In this document: positions 52,802-62,179 of the stretch, in pieces
How positions within the stretch are numbered: position 1 is the first letter of the stretch
How the letters are laid out: every line of letters starts with the position of its first letter
Source of the DNA: Pectobacterium aquaticum
GTDB taxonomy: Bacteria; Pseudomonadota; Gammaproteobacteria; Enterobacterales; Enterobacteriaceae
Direction: 5' to 3'
Assembly (NCBI RefSeq): GCF_003382565.3
Contig: NZ_CP086253.1
Location: 1,426,001-1,490,000 of the forward strand
DNA: 64,000 nucleotides
The notes under the pieces: generated by a model
The model's database searches: none
Seen by the model: the letters and a program-made list of their open reading frames with translations, nothing else
Told to the model about the DNA's origin: nothing
Position numbers and translations under genes: made by a program

Positions 52802-55255
52802 ATGAACATTCTTTCATCCGCATTCTTGCGCGTTTGTCTGCTGGCAATGTTGATGCTGCCTGTTGGATATGCATCGGCGGCGAGTGCGGATTCTGATCCT
52901 GTCCCACAGCCTGCGCAGACCGATGCGCTCGTAAAAATTAATGTTGATGCTGAGTTGATCAAGCTGCAAAAACAGTTAGATAACATTAAGCAGCAGGTTT
53001 CAGGTATAAATAACGACAGCAAATTTGGCGCGTTGAATGACACAACGCAGGAACTGATGAATAGCGCCAACGAGCTTGCTAATGCGGTGGCACCGCAGCG
53101 GGCTCAAATTCAGGCTCAGTTAGATGTATTAGGGCCCGCGCCAGAACCCGGCTCCATTATTAATGAAACCAATGAAGTGACGCGTAAGCGCAACAGCCTG
53201 AATGCGCAAAAAGCAAAAATGGACGCGCAGATTGAACAGGTTCAGGCTTTACGCACCAGCGTGGCTAATTTGTCGGCGCAAATCGTTACCTTGCGACGTA
53301 GTGCGCTAAAAACGCAGTTGGCATTGAATTCCGGCAGTATTCTGGGGGGCCGTTTCTGGGCCCCCCTCGTCACACCGCTGGCCGAGGATGTTCGTCGTCT
53401 GAGTGCCTTTCAGGCGCAATTAAGCGACGCTTTTATTGTGTCTTGGGAGCCCGACTGGCGTTATGGTTCTGCATTTCTGATTCTGATTGCAATCGCTATG
53501 AGTTCGGCAGGGCGTCGGTATCTGGAGAAATGTCTCGCCTGGGCAGGAATTCACTGGCTGCCAGAAGGGCGGTTGCGGCGGAGTTTTTTAGCCACGGCGT
53601 CGGTTATCTCAACCGTGGTTACGATCGGTATTGCAGCGAATTTGATTGACTTTACCTTTACGCGTCATGCTGAGGCTTCGGAACGCGTGGTGTCATTTCT
53701 TGATGCGCTGGTGAGACAGGCAATTTTCTGCTCAATGATCGCTGGATTGGGGCGAGCATTCCTTTCGAATCAGCGCCCTTCATGGCGTTTGCCCGCGATT
53801 GCTAATCCCGTAGCAAAAGCCATGAAGCCGTTCCCTGTAGTTGCTGCCGGTATTATTTTGATCTTCGGTTTTATTGAACAAGTGACGGCAACGGTAGGGA
53901 CATCGGTCGCGGCAACCATTATGGTGAATGGCTTATCTGCACTGTTCTTAGCTTTTACTGCAGGGACGATCACGCTGAAAAGCGATCAAATTCGCCGGCA
54001 GATGGTGCATTCAGGGGAACAGCCGGAAGCGCGTTCGACATTATCTGGCGTTATTCATCTTGCCGTATTGGCGACGGCATTCTCTATTCTGGTTTCGCTG
54101 ATTATCGGTTATATCTCACTGGCTCGTTTCCTGGCGTTCGAACTTGTGTGGATTGGTATGGTGTTCTCCTGCCTGTATTTGTTCTCAACGTTTATTACCG
54201 ATATCTGCGAAAGCCTCTTTTCTCCTAATAATGCCAGCGGCAAGCGAATGAAAAATTCGCTCAATCTTGACGATCGACATCTGGCTCAGGCCACCTTGAT
54301 CCTGTCGGCTGGTGGTAAAGTCTTTTTAATTTTGATGGCGGCCGTCGCCTTACTGAACGGGACGTTTGGCACCACTACGCCGCTGGAACTGGTGCAAAAA
54401 GCCGTTGAAATCTGGGGCGGAAAAGGGCTGGAAACGCTGAGCATCGTGCCGGCGCATCTGGTCAATGCCGTGCTCTTTTTGGTGGTGGGGGTTTATGTTT
54501 TACGTTCCTCAAAACGCTGGTTGGAAGATGAGTTCCTTCCTAAAACGACGTTAGAACGTGGAATCCGTGCGTCGCTGGTGACGCTGTTCAGCAACATCGG
54601 CTATATCCTGATTATCCTGCTGACGTTAGCGACATTAGGGATTGAATGGAACAAGTTGGCATGGATTGTCAGTGCGCTGTCGGTGGGGATCGGTTTTGGA
54701 TTACAGGAGATCGTGAAGAACTTTATCTCCGGCCTGATTTTATTGACGGAACGCCCGGTGAAAGTCGGCGACTCAGTCAGTATCAGCGGCGTTGAAGGGG
54801 ATATTCGGCGGATTAATGTGCGTGCGACGGAAATTCAGCTTGGGGATCGTTCGACGGTGATCGTGCCGAACTCTCAGTTCATTTCGCAGAATGTACGCAA
54901 TATTACGATGGGGAACCCGTTTGGGGTTGCCACGCTGGCGCTGACGTTCCCGCTGGATATCGATCCTGAAGAAGTCCGGACACTGTTACTAGATGCTTAC
55001 ATCAGCCATGAGGCGATTCTGGAAACACCTGCACCGTCAGTGAAGTTCAGCCAGTTGAACCCAACGGGCATGGTGCTGAGCGTCACGGGCTATGTCAGTA
55101 GCCCGAGAATGGTATCGGAAGCGAAGAGCGATCTGTTGTTTGAGATCATCAAGCGGCTACGGGCATCCAACATTCCGCTGGCCGTACCGCAGAAGATGGT
55201 GCTGGAAAATTCAGGGTTTGCGCTGCCTGACGGCATTTCGGGTGAGGATAAATAA
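52802..55255 (+). CDS. MscS-family mechanosensitive channel with DUF3772-type N-terminus
   Basis: 817 residues. A signal peptide (MNILSSAFLRVCLLAMLMLPVGYASAASA) precedes a periplasmic helical domain (~30-215) with coiled-coil stretches, probably DUF3772. Several helices follow, then the MscS core: VSALSVGIGFGLQEIVKNFISGLILLTERPVKVGDSV (pore helix and beta domain) and VRATEIQLGDRSTVIVPNSQFISQNVRN. It releases solutes on osmotic downshock. A stop lies immediately upstream of the ATG in frame, so the start is firm despite a poor ribosome site. Confidence 0.88.
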   Translation: MNILSSAFLRVCLLAMLMLPVGYASAASADSDPVPQPAQTDALVKINVDAELIKLQKQLDNIKQQVSGINNDSKFGALNDTTQELMNSANELANAVAPQRAQIQAQLDVLGPAPEPGSIINETNEVTRKRNSLNAQKAKMDAQIEQVQALRTSVANLSAQIVTLRRSALKTQLALNSGSILGGRFWAPLVTPLAEDVRRLSAFQAQLSDAFIVSWEPDWRYGSAFLILIAIAMSSAGRRYLEKCLAWAGIHWLPEGRLRRSFLATASVISTVVTIGIAANLIDFTFTRHAEASERVVSFLDALVRQAIFCSMIAGLGRAFLSNQRPSWRLPAIANPVAKAMKPFPVVAAGIILIFGFIEQVTATVGTSVAATIMVNGLSALFLAFTAGTITLKSDQIRRQMVHSGEQPEARSTLSGVIHLAVLATAFSILVSLIIGYISLARFLAFELVWIGMVFSCLYLFSTFITDICESLFSPNNASGKRMKNSLNLDDRHLAQATLILSAGGKVFLILMAAVALLNGTFGTTTPLELVQKAVEIWGGKGLETLSIVPAHLVNAVLFLVVGVYVLRSSKRWLEDEFLPKTTLERGIRASLVTLFSNIGYILIILLTLATLGIEWNKLAWIVSALSVGIGFGLQEIVKNFISGLILLTERPVKVGDSVSISGVEGDIRRINVRATEIQLGDRSTVIVPNSQFISQNVRNITMGNPFGVATLALTFPLDIDPEEVRTLLLDAYISHEAILETPAPSVKFSQLNPTGMVLSVTGYVSSPRMVSEAKSDLLFEIIKRLRASNIPLAVPQKMVLENSGFALPDGISGEDK

Positions 55256-55335
55256 TGTGCTCAGCCATCCGTTATCCGGCAGTGAACGGGTAACGGATGA
55301 ACATCGAAGCCGTGCTTACAGGATGTGAAGTGCGG

Positions 55336-56196
55336 CTATCTTTCCTGTTGTTTAATCATATCGAGATAGATTTCACGCAACCGCTGAGTCATTTTTCCGG
55401 GCTTGCCGTCGCCGATTGTTTTTCCATCCAGCATCACGACGGGGAGAATGAGCATGGTGGCTGAACTGACAAAAATCTCTTTGGCGTGATACGCCTCTTC
55501 CGGCGTAAAAAAGCGTTCTTCCAGCACAATGCCATCCTTTTCTGCCAGCTTGAGCAGCGACTGACGTGTAATGCCGTGCAGAATAGCGTTGCTCAGTGGG
55601 CGGGTCACAACCGTATTGTCATGCAGGACGATGTAGCAGTTGCAGGAGCTGCCTTCGGTAATGAAACCTTCTTCAACAAAGAAAGCATCGTCGGCTTGGT
55701 TGGCATGGGCATACTCTTTTGCCAGGCTGGCGGCGAGCAGGCTGACGGTTTTGATGTCCCGACGCTGCCAGCGAATATCCTCGGTGGTGACAACGTGCAG
55801 GCCGGTTGTGGCCTTCGGATTGCCGACCAGCGAACGTGCCTGAGTGAATAACACCAGCGTGGATTTGACGTCGGCAGAAGGGAAATAGAAGTCACGATCG
55901 CCGGTATTGCCGCGGCTAAGTTGTAAATAGATCGCGCCTTCTTTCAGATCGTTTTTATTGATCAGCTCATCGTGAATGGTTTTGAGCGCCTCGGGTGTGA
56001 CGGGCAACGTGAGTGAGAGCTCGCGGCAGGAGCGTTGCAGGCGAGTAATATGATCGGGGAAATCAACCAGCTTGCCATCGATGACCGCCGTCACTTCATA
56101 GACGGCATCGGCAAACAGGAAACCACGGTCAAATACAGAAATTTTTGCTTCATTTTCTTCCAGATACTGTCCATCAACATAAACAAGACGTTGCAT
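55336..56196 (-). CDS. dat: D-amino-acid transaminase (class IV PLP enzyme)
   Basis: 286 residues of the branched-chain/D-amino-acid aminotransferase family. The PLP Lys lies in WQRRDIKTVSLLAASLAKEYA, with FDRGFLFADAVYEVTAVIDGK and EEGFITEGSSCNCYIVLHD. These fit D-alanine/D-glutamate transaminase better than IlvE or PabC. AAGGAG lies seven bases before ATG 56196. It is 42 bp downstream of the dipeptide epimerase, so the pair handles D-Glu/D-Ala, probably from cell-wall peptides. Confidence 0.82.
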   Translation of the reverse strand: MQRLVYVDGQYLEENEAKISVFDRGFLFADAVYEVTAVIDGKLVDFPDHITRLQRSCRELSLTLPVTPEALKTIHDELINKNDLKEGAIYLQLSRGNTGDRDFYFPSADVKSTLVLFTQARSLVGNPKATTGLHVVTTEDIRWQRRDIKTVSLLAASLAKEYAHANQADDAFFVEEGFITEGSSCNCYIVLHDNTVVTRPLSNAILHGITRQSLLKLAEKDGIVLEERFFTPEEAYHAKEIFVSSATMLILPVVMLDGKTIGDGKPGKMTQRLREIYLDMIKQQER

Positions 56197-56238
56197 CACA
56201 ACACTCCTTAATAGTTGCTCAATGCAGGTTAACACGCG

Positions 56239-57219
56239 TTATCCCCACAATAATGCGTTGGGCGGTAATATTTCGCTACCGTTATAGTGCAGCCCGTTAG
56301 TGCGATCGCGCTGTAAGAGCAGCGGGCCATCCAAATCGATCACGGCGGCACCTTGCGCCACGACAAAAGCGGGTGCCATCGAGAGTGAGGTACTCACCAT
56401 GCAGCCGACCATGATTTCTAATCCTTGCGCCTGTGCGTAGTTGCGCAGGCGCAGAGCTTCAGTTAGTCCGCCAGTTTTATCCAGCTTGATATTGATCATG
56501 TCATAGCGGCCGACCAGAGCGGCCAACGACTGACTGTCATGGCAGGATTCGTCGGCACAGACAGGAATCGGGCGGGGCAAGTCTGCCAGCAGATCGTCTT
56601 TGCCTGCTGGGAAAGGTTGCTCGATCATCGTGACGCCGAGCGCCGTGAGTTCAGGAACCAGCCTCAGATAACGTTCGGTATCCCATCCTTCATTCGCGTC
56701 CACAATCAGGCGAGCTAATGGCGCGCCTTCGCGCACGGCAGCAACTCTGGCCAGATCGTCTGCATCAGCCAGCTTTAGTTTGAGAAGAGGGCGAGTAGCA
56801 TGATGTATTGCGGCGTGGCGCATACGGTCTGGCGTATCCAGAGATAGCGTATAGGCCGTCTCCAACACCGTAGGCGAAGGGAGATTCAAACGCTGCCAAA
56901 TGCGCTGTTGGTGCTGTTTGCACTCCAGATCCCAGAATGCGCAATCGAGCGCATTGCGCGCTGCGCCTGCAGGTAAGATGGTTTGCAGCGTCTCCCGATC
57001 TAAGCCGTTACGGATGTCGCTGTGCAGTGAGGCAATCTGTGCCATCACGCTGTCGAGGGATTCGCCGTAGCGTGAATAAGGAACGCATTCGCCGTAGCCT
57101 GTCACGTTGCCGTACTGGAGTGCCACCACAACGATATCAGCCTGACGTTTGCTGCCGCGTGAAATGGTAAAGGCGCCTTCTATTGGCCAACTCTCGGTGA
57201 AATATCGCATCTCAGTCAT
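56239..57219 (-). CDS. ycjG: L-Ala-D/L-Glu dipeptide epimerase (enolase superfamily)
   Basis: 326 residues, a muconate-lactonising-type enolase-superfamily member. Catalytic Lys pair site LLKLKLADADDL, metal ligands in IVDANEGW, MIEQPF and CADESCHDS, and the second Lys in INIKLDKTGGLTEALRL. E. coli YcjG epimerises L-Ala-D-Glu during murein peptide recycling. It lies upstream of the D-amino-acid transaminase in one operon and is divergent from alaC. Confidence 0.88.
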   Translation of the reverse strand: MTEMRYFTESWPIEGAFTISRGSKRQADIVVVALQYGNVTGYGECVPYSRYGESLDSVMAQIASLHSDIRNGLDRETLQTILPAGAARNALDCAFWDLECKQHQQRIWQRLNLPSPTVLETAYTLSLDTPDRMRHAAIHHATRPLLKLKLADADDLARVAAVREGAPLARLIVDANEGWDTERYLRLVPELTALGVTMIEQPFPAGKDDLLADLPRPIPVCADESCHDSQSLAALVGRYDMINIKLDKTGGLTEALRLRNYAQAQGLEIMVGCMVSTSLSMAPAFVVAQGAAVIDLDGPLLLQRDRTNGLHYNGSEILPPNALLWG

Positions 57220-57588
57220 AAGCTAATTCTCGGATTAACTATCTTGTGCCTCACTGGCATCAGTGCCTTAGTTACAAGGCCTGAGCGGGTCATCAAGTGT
57301 AATGCTTCTTTCGGTGCGTATTCTCCATTTTTCGCGATCTTAGCCAGAAATTGATGAGGCTTAATTCCAGGCTGGAAAAATTTATGAGCACGGTATCGAC
57401 AGAGCGAATTATCTGAGATAGCTTGAATAAGCTCATCATACTTCAGGTCGCCTGTACCCCTGTGGTTAACGAAAGTTGTCGTCAACAAAACGGGGTTACT
57501 GTGATTTGAATGATGTTGAGTAGAGGGCCTTTTTACAGGCACTGCGTCGCTCGGACGGTCCGGGCGCTCACGTTAATTCGAGGATGTT
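57220..57588. other. Divergent region between the epimerase gene and alaC
   Basis: About 370 bp that should contain both promoters. A minus-strand frame spans 57216-57542 and overlaps the epimerase start, with a partly protein-like end (YRAHKFFQPGIKPHQFLAKI). Its start has no good ribosome site and I recognise no family. It may be a small gene, a remnant or chance. Confidence 0.3.
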
Positions 57589-58830
57589 ATGGCTGATTTA
57601 CCTTCTCCGCGCCGTTTTACGCGCATCGATCGTCTTCCCCCGTATGTATTTAATATTACTGCTGAATTAAAAATGGCTGCGCGTCGTCGCGGCGAAGATA
57701 TTATTGATTTCAGCATGGGTAACCCTGACGGCCCGACACCTCCTCATATCGTGGAAAAACTCTGTACGGTTGCACAACGCGAAGATACTCACGGATATTC
57801 GACATCCCGAGGTATTCCGCGCCTACGCCGTGCCATCTCCCGCTGGTACGCCGATCGCTATGAGGTTGATATCGATCCTGAAAGCGAAGCGATCGTCACG
57901 ATTGGTTCCAAAGAGGGGCTGGCGCACCTGATGCTGGCAACGTTGGATCATGGCGATACGGTGCTGGTGCCTAATCCCAGTTATCCAATTCACATTTATG
58001 GTGCGGTGATTGCCGGGGCGCAGGTGCGTTCTGTGCCGCTGGTAGAAGGCGTTGATTTCTTCAATGAATTAGAACGTGCGATCCGCGAGAGTATTCCTAA
58101 GCCGAAAATGATGATTCTCGGTTTTCCGTCGAACCCGACAGCGCAGTGTGTCGAGCTGGATTTCTTTGAGCGCGTTGTGGCGTTGGCGAAACAGTACGGC
58201 GTGTTGGTGATCCACGATCTGGCTTATGCCGATATCGTGTATGACGGCTGGAAAGCGCCGTCGATCATGCAAGTTCCTGGGGCGAAGGACATCGCAGTAG
58301 AGTTCTTCACGCTATCAAAAAGCTACAATATGGCGGGTTGGCGCATCGGCTTTATGATCGGCAACCCAGAGCTGGTTAACGCGTTGGCGCGGATTAAGAG
58401 CTACCACGATTACGGCACGTTTACGCCGTTGCAGGTGGCAGCGATTGCTGCGTTGGAAGGCGATCAGCAATGTGTACGGGATATTGCCGAGCAGTATCGC
58501 CAGCGCCGTAACGTTTTGGTGCGTGGTTTGCACGAGGCTGGCTGGATGGTTGATGAGCCGAAAGCGTCAATGTACGTTTGGGCGAAAATTCCTGAAGCCT
58601 ATGCGCATATGGGGTCGTTGGAGTTTGCCAAGCGACTGCTGTCGGAAGCGAAGGTTTGCGTCTCCCCCGGTATTGGCTTTGGCGATTATGGCGATACCCA
58701 TGTTCGGTTCGCCTTAATTGAGAATCAGGATCGTATTCGGCAAGCGGTGCGCGGTATTAAAGCTATGTTCCGTGCTGACGGTCTCTTACCGACCACCAAA
58801 TCCTTATCCGGCAAGGGTACAGCTGCCTGA
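57589..58830 (+). CDS. alaC: Glutamate-pyruvate aminotransferase AlaC
   Basis: 413 residues, near-identical in most blocks to E. coli AlaC. This class I PLP aminotransferase makes L-alanine from pyruvate. Motifs: RRFTRIDRLPPYVFNITAEL, HGYSTSRGIPRLRRAISRWY and the PLP Lys in FFTLSKSYNMAGWRIGF. GAGG precedes the ATG. It is monocistronic, followed by a hairpin. Confidence 0.96.
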   Translation: MADLPSPRRFTRIDRLPPYVFNITAELKMAARRRGEDIIDFSMGNPDGPTPPHIVEKLCTVAQREDTHGYSTSRGIPRLRRAISRWYADRYEVDIDPESEAIVTIGSKEGLAHLMLATLDHGDTVLVPNPSYPIHIYGAVIAGAQVRSVPLVEGVDFFNELERAIRESIPKPKMMILGFPSNPTAQCVELDFFERVVALAKQYGVLVIHDLAYADIVYDGWKAPSIMQVPGAKDIAVEFFTLSKSYNMAGWRIGFMIGNPELVNALARIKSYHDYGTFTPLQVAAIAALEGDQQCVRDIAEQYRQRRNVLVRGLHEAGWMVDEPKASMYVWAKIPEAYAHMGSLEFAKRLLSEAKVCVSPGIGFGDYGDTHVRFALIENQDRIRQAVRGIKAMFRADGLLPTTKSLSGKGTAA

Positions 58831-58852
58831 CGGTGATTTCTTGATAACTGCG

Positions 58853-58876
58853 GCTCCCAGTCGGCTGACTGGGAGC
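58853..58876 (+). terminator. Hairpin after alaC
   Basis: GCTCCCAGTC ggct GACTGGGAGC is a perfect 10-bp stem soon after the stop. No T tract. Confidence 0.6.
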
Positions 58877-58951
58877 TCATAAACATGCCGTGACAGCAGC
58901 TTATCATTTGCTAGAATGCCTACCGTTAATCTCAATCAGGATGAGTTTGTC

Positions 58952-59383
58952 ATGTCATTATCTCTGTCTAAAATTTCTGCATTAACGCTGCTTTGCGTCA
59001 CGCTGGCTGGGTGCCAACAAACAGGAACGTCTGCCCAAAAAGGAACGTCTGCCCAAAAAGGAACGGTAGCAGGTCAGTCTTCTGCGGTAACGGTTTCTCC
59101 TAACGATCAAATGAATCAACTGGCGTCGCTGGTTGCGGCCACCCGCTATCTCAAATTGAAGTGTAACCGCAGCGATCTGCCCGATGATGTGACGATTGCT
59201 AATGTCGCATTGGCTGTAGCGAAACAACGAGGCTGGAATATCGCGAGCTATCAGGCTTTACCGCAGCGCAGTGAAAGCCTGTATCAAGGGTTATTGAAAG
59301 ACAGTACGCCAAAAGAGGCGCAGTGTTCGGAATTTAACCGTACGCTGACGCCGTTTATTGACGCCATTCGCAGCCGGGGCTAA
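58952..59383 (+). CDS. outS: OutS/GspS, type II secretion pilotin lipoprotein
   Basis: 143 residues with a lipoprotein signal (MSLSLSKISALTLLCVTLAG|C21). A short linker carries a GTSAQK duplication, then an all-helical pilotin domain (QLASLVAATRYLKLKCNRSDLP, ANVALAVAKQRGWN) with two Cys (LKCNRSDL and AQCSEFN) that could form a disulfide. Pilotins escort the secretin OutD to the outer membrane. The ATG at 58952 matches the family signal peptide. It converges on outB, overlapping it at the stops. Confidence 0.88.
   Translation: MSLSLSKISALTLLCVTLAGCQQTGTSAQKGTSAQKGTVAGQSSAVTVSPNDQMNQLASLVAATRYLKLKCNRSDLPDDVTIANVALAVAKQRGWNIASYQALPQRSESLYQGLLKDSTPKEAQCSEFNRTLTPFIDAIRSRG
59024..59059 (+). repeat. 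In-frame 18-bp tandem repeat in outS
   Basis: GGAACGTCTGCCCAAAAA occurs twice in tandem (59024-59041, 59042-59059) with a partial third start (GGAACG). It encodes a GTSAQK repeat in the linker after the lipid anchor. Confidence 0.85.
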
Positions 59384-59949
59384 GGCGTAGCGTTTCCACT
59401 TTCATCGTCGGCGGAACGTTCATTCTCGTTGAATTTTCCGCCTGGCCAATCTTCCAGTGCTTCTAGAATAAACACTTCACCCTCTACGCTGAAAATGGAC
59501 ACATCCTGCTGGACCTGCTCTAGGGTCAGTCCTTCTACTGGCGAATCCCCTTCACGGAATTGCAGACCGTTGAGCGTGATGCTGCGCTTGGCTTCATCCG
59601 ACGTATAGACGTGCGCGCTGTAGGTCAGCGGTGGAATCTCACCATGGCTGACGGCGGGTAACGGCAGTGTGGTCCTTTTCTCTGCGGGAACAGGCGTATC
59701 GGTATGGGTCGCTTCTTGATGAGGCGGAATCGCAGGAATCGTTGGCGTTTGTTCCTCTGCCGCAGGCAAGGTAGCCGCTTGAGCTGCTAAAGTGGTTGTC
59801 GGAGACGTGAGGCTCCCCCATCGCTGGTGGCTGAACCAGCCGAGTGTGATAAACAGTAGAGCATAAATAGCCATCAGATAACCGGGCATTGGGTATCTGG
59901 CAAGCAGCGCTGGCTGTGAGTGTGTCGGTGCGTCCGGTGCGTTATCCAC
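59380..59949 (-). CDS. outB: OutB/GspB, type II secretion inner-membrane protein
   Basis: 189 residues with a cytoplasmic tail, one helix (YLMAIYALLFITLGWFSHQRW), a Pro/Thr-rich periplasmic linker (~50-100) and a C-terminal HR-like domain (RSITLNGLQFREGDSPVEGLTLEQVQQD, FILEALEDW). That domain defines T2SS protein B. OutB works with the secretin in Dickeya and Pectobacterium. It is convergent with outS, a conserved soft-rot arrangement. Confidence 0.88.
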   Translation of the reverse strand: MDNAPDAPTHSQPALLARYPMPGYLMAIYALLFITLGWFSHQRWGSLTSPTTTLAAQAATLPAAEEQTPTIPAIPPHQEATHTDTPVPAEKRTTLPLPAVSHGEIPPLTYSAHVYTSDEAKRSITLNGLQFREGDSPVEGLTLEQVQQDVSIFSVEGEVFILEALEDWPGGKFNENERSADDESGNATP

Positions 59950-60472
59950 GCGCTCATCCTTAATTATTTAGGGGGCTTAGGTCGTGTAGCATCACATCAT
60001 AAACCAAAGTCGGGTGCGTAGGATGGTGCCGTCTGCCTTATTTTGCAAAAAATAGAAAGAGCCAGAAAACTGAATCTCTCGGTTATGTGACAGTTCCTCC
60101 ATTTTGATTAAAAACTATTACAGTCATAATAATCACAGATGGAATCTTGATGCGGGTCGCAAAAAAAACGTGTGAATTTGCTTTAATGAAACCATGTTTT
60201 ACCATTGTAGGTATTGCGTTTCTTTTTTGTGCTCGATAATCAATCAGTGTGGGGAGGCATCATCATTTAATGAACAGTCCCGAGCGTTAAAGAAGCAGTA
60301 CTATTATGTGGTTTTTACTACAGATAGTGCCCTGCTTTTTTATCAATAAGGGACGAGCCAATCTGCCACGACATTAAAAATAAAAGTACTTTTAAAGTAT
60401 GCGATTAATATTGCAGGATTTTGTGCGGATTTATTTTTCTATTTTAATAATTTAAAAATACTGAGGGATAAC
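59950..60472. other. Long AT-rich region between outB and the pectate lyase gene
   Basis: About 520 bp with no gene. It holds a KdgR-type box at 60185-60203 and an AAAAGTACTTTT palindrome at 60382-60393. The long leader before the lyase ATG may carry several regulator sites. Confidence 0.5.
60185..60203 (+). promoter_or_regulatory. KdgR-type operator
   Basis: AATGAAACCATGTTTTACC matches the KdgR consensus AATRAAAYNNYRTTTYATT at all but the last two bases. KdgR represses pectinolysis genes in soft-rot bacteria, which fits its place before a pectate lyase. Confidence 0.7.
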
Positions 60473-62041
60473 ATGTTTAGAACGGTTATTGTGACTGGTC
60501 GTTTACGCACCTGTGCGGTAGCTATTGCCCTTTCTGGGCTCGTGCTTTCCGGGTGTGATAATAGCCAGCAGCCAGTGGAAGAAGCGGCTCCGCCAGATTT
60601 GCAGGTGAAAACAGCACCGTTTGGCTGGGCTGCGCAATATCATAATACGGATGGTAAATTTTATGCGACGACGGGGGGCGAGGGCGCGCATGAAAATAGC
60701 ATTTATGTCGTCACCAGTCGTCAGGAATTAAAAGACGCATTAAATAATATCCGCAGCCCCCGTTATATCGCCGGTGATGCCGATGCGGAATTGAAGGCAA
60801 AATTAGAACCAAAAATTATCTACTGGCAAGGCACTATTCGTGGTGATGATTTAGGTAATGGACGCTATGCCAATGCTGAGGATTATAAAACCAAACCGAA
60901 TAAAACAACGTTTGATTTTGATTTATACGTCAAAGCGTTCGATCAGAATTATATGGCACAGTTGAAAGCGACGGCGGATGCCGGTGGAAGCGATGCAGCG
61001 ACGGCCAGCACACAACTTAACCTGTTGAAAAAACAGAATGGCCAACGTTCGCAGTATGCCAACAACCAGAAGGCGCAGATTCAATTTCAGGTACCGCCGA
61101 ATACCACGATTTTAGGTGTAGGTAGCGAAGCAAAATTGGTGGAAGGCTATTTATCCCTCAATACCCTGAGCCACACGTTCGGCAAAACGGATAACAGCAA
61201 CATCATTATCCGTAATATTACGTTTCAGGCACCGCGTGACTTTGCTCCAGCCTGGGATGCGGGCGACGGTGATAAAGGTAACTGGAATGCGCGTTATGAT
61301 TCCGTGTCGATTAATGCCAGTAAAAATGTCTGGATCGATCACTGCACGTTTACGGACGGTGACTATCCAGATCATTTAGAGCCAGTGTTATTTGGCAAGC
61401 CTATCCAGCGCCACGACGGCTTACTGGATATCGAAGACGGTGCTGACTACCTGACGATTTCCTACAACATTTTCTCCCAACATGACAAAACGGTATTAAT
61501 TGGCTCTGGCGATGGTGATAAGGGGGAATACCGAATCACCTTTGAAGGCAATTTATGGGACAACAGCGTGCAGCGTTCGCCGCGTGTACGCTTTGGTCAG
61601 GTGCATTTGCTCAATAACTACCATCGTGGGGCAACGGATACGAATTACCCCATTCTGTATGCCATTGGAATGGGCTTCGATTCATCCATTCTTTCCGAAA
61701 GTAACGTCTTTAATTTCCAGGGCGGCGGGGCGGATGAAACTCTGAGCATCGGTGCCTACAAGGGAAGCAAATTTAAAGACAACGGCTCCTGGTTCAATGG
61801 CAATCCGGCAAGCAATTTGAATCAAATCGCAGTAGATAAATGTGTCGCATTGCAAGAAGCCGAGAAGGCCGCAGCTACAAACTCTGGGAAAGCCGTACCG
61901 GCGTGGGCGCTGGAAACCTGCACCAATGAACTGGAATGGAGCCCGCCTTATGCGTATAGCGCTGGGAAATCCATCGCCGCCGTTGAGAAATACGTCCTGG
62001 AGAATGCCGGCGCGGGGAAACTGGATATTGCTCTGCCGTAG
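60473..62041 (+). CDS. Pectate lyase family 1 (PL1) lipoprotein
   Basis: 522 residues. PL1 motifs: NVWIDHCTFTDGDYPDH, GLLDIEDGADYLTISYNIF and the catalytic Arg region VQRSPRVRFGQVHLLNNY. The N-terminus is a lipoprotein signal (LSGLVLSG|C28) followed by DNSQQ. This is almost the same as the start of Klebsiella pullulanase (LSGCDNSS), a lipoprotein exported by T2SS. It may be a surface- or periplasm-anchored lyase rather than a free exoenzyme. GAGG precedes the ATG. The gene lies next to outS/outB and before pehX. Confidence 0.88.
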   Translation: MFRTVIVTGRLRTCAVAIALSGLVLSGCDNSQQPVEEAAPPDLQVKTAPFGWAAQYHNTDGKFYATTGGEGAHENSIYVVTSRQELKDALNNIRSPRYIAGDADAELKAKLEPKIIYWQGTIRGDDLGNGRYANAEDYKTKPNKTTFDFDLYVKAFDQNYMAQLKATADAGGSDAATASTQLNLLKKQNGQRSQYANNQKAQIQFQVPPNTTILGVGSEAKLVEGYLSLNTLSHTFGKTDNSNIIIRNITFQAPRDFAPAWDAGDGDKGNWNARYDSVSINASKNVWIDHCTFTDGDYPDHLEPVLFGKPIQRHDGLLDIEDGADYLTISYNIFSQHDKTVLIGSGDGDKGEYRITFEGNLWDNSVQRSPRVRFGQVHLLNNYHRGATDTNYPILYAIGMGFDSSILSESNVFNFQGGGADETLSIGAYKGSKFKDNGSWFNGNPASNLNQIAVDKCVALQEAEKAAATNSGKAVPAWALETCTNELEWSPPYAYSAGKSIAAVEKYVLENAGAGKLDIALP

Positions 62042-62179
62042 ATCGTCTGATTCAACCCGTTATTTTTTTATTTGATTTTTATCTGTAAACCCTCTGCCGA
62101 TGTGTTTCGCCTTGTGGCAAGGCTCCTGCCACGTGGGAAATTCATCGAGCGAAATAATAGTAAAAATACAGGAAATGCT

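Noticed and set aside
57216..57542. Minus-strand 108-codon frame upstream of the epimerase gene
   Set aside because: It fills the divergent promoter region, lacks a good ribosome site and matches nothing I know. Mentioned only as a possibility in the region note.
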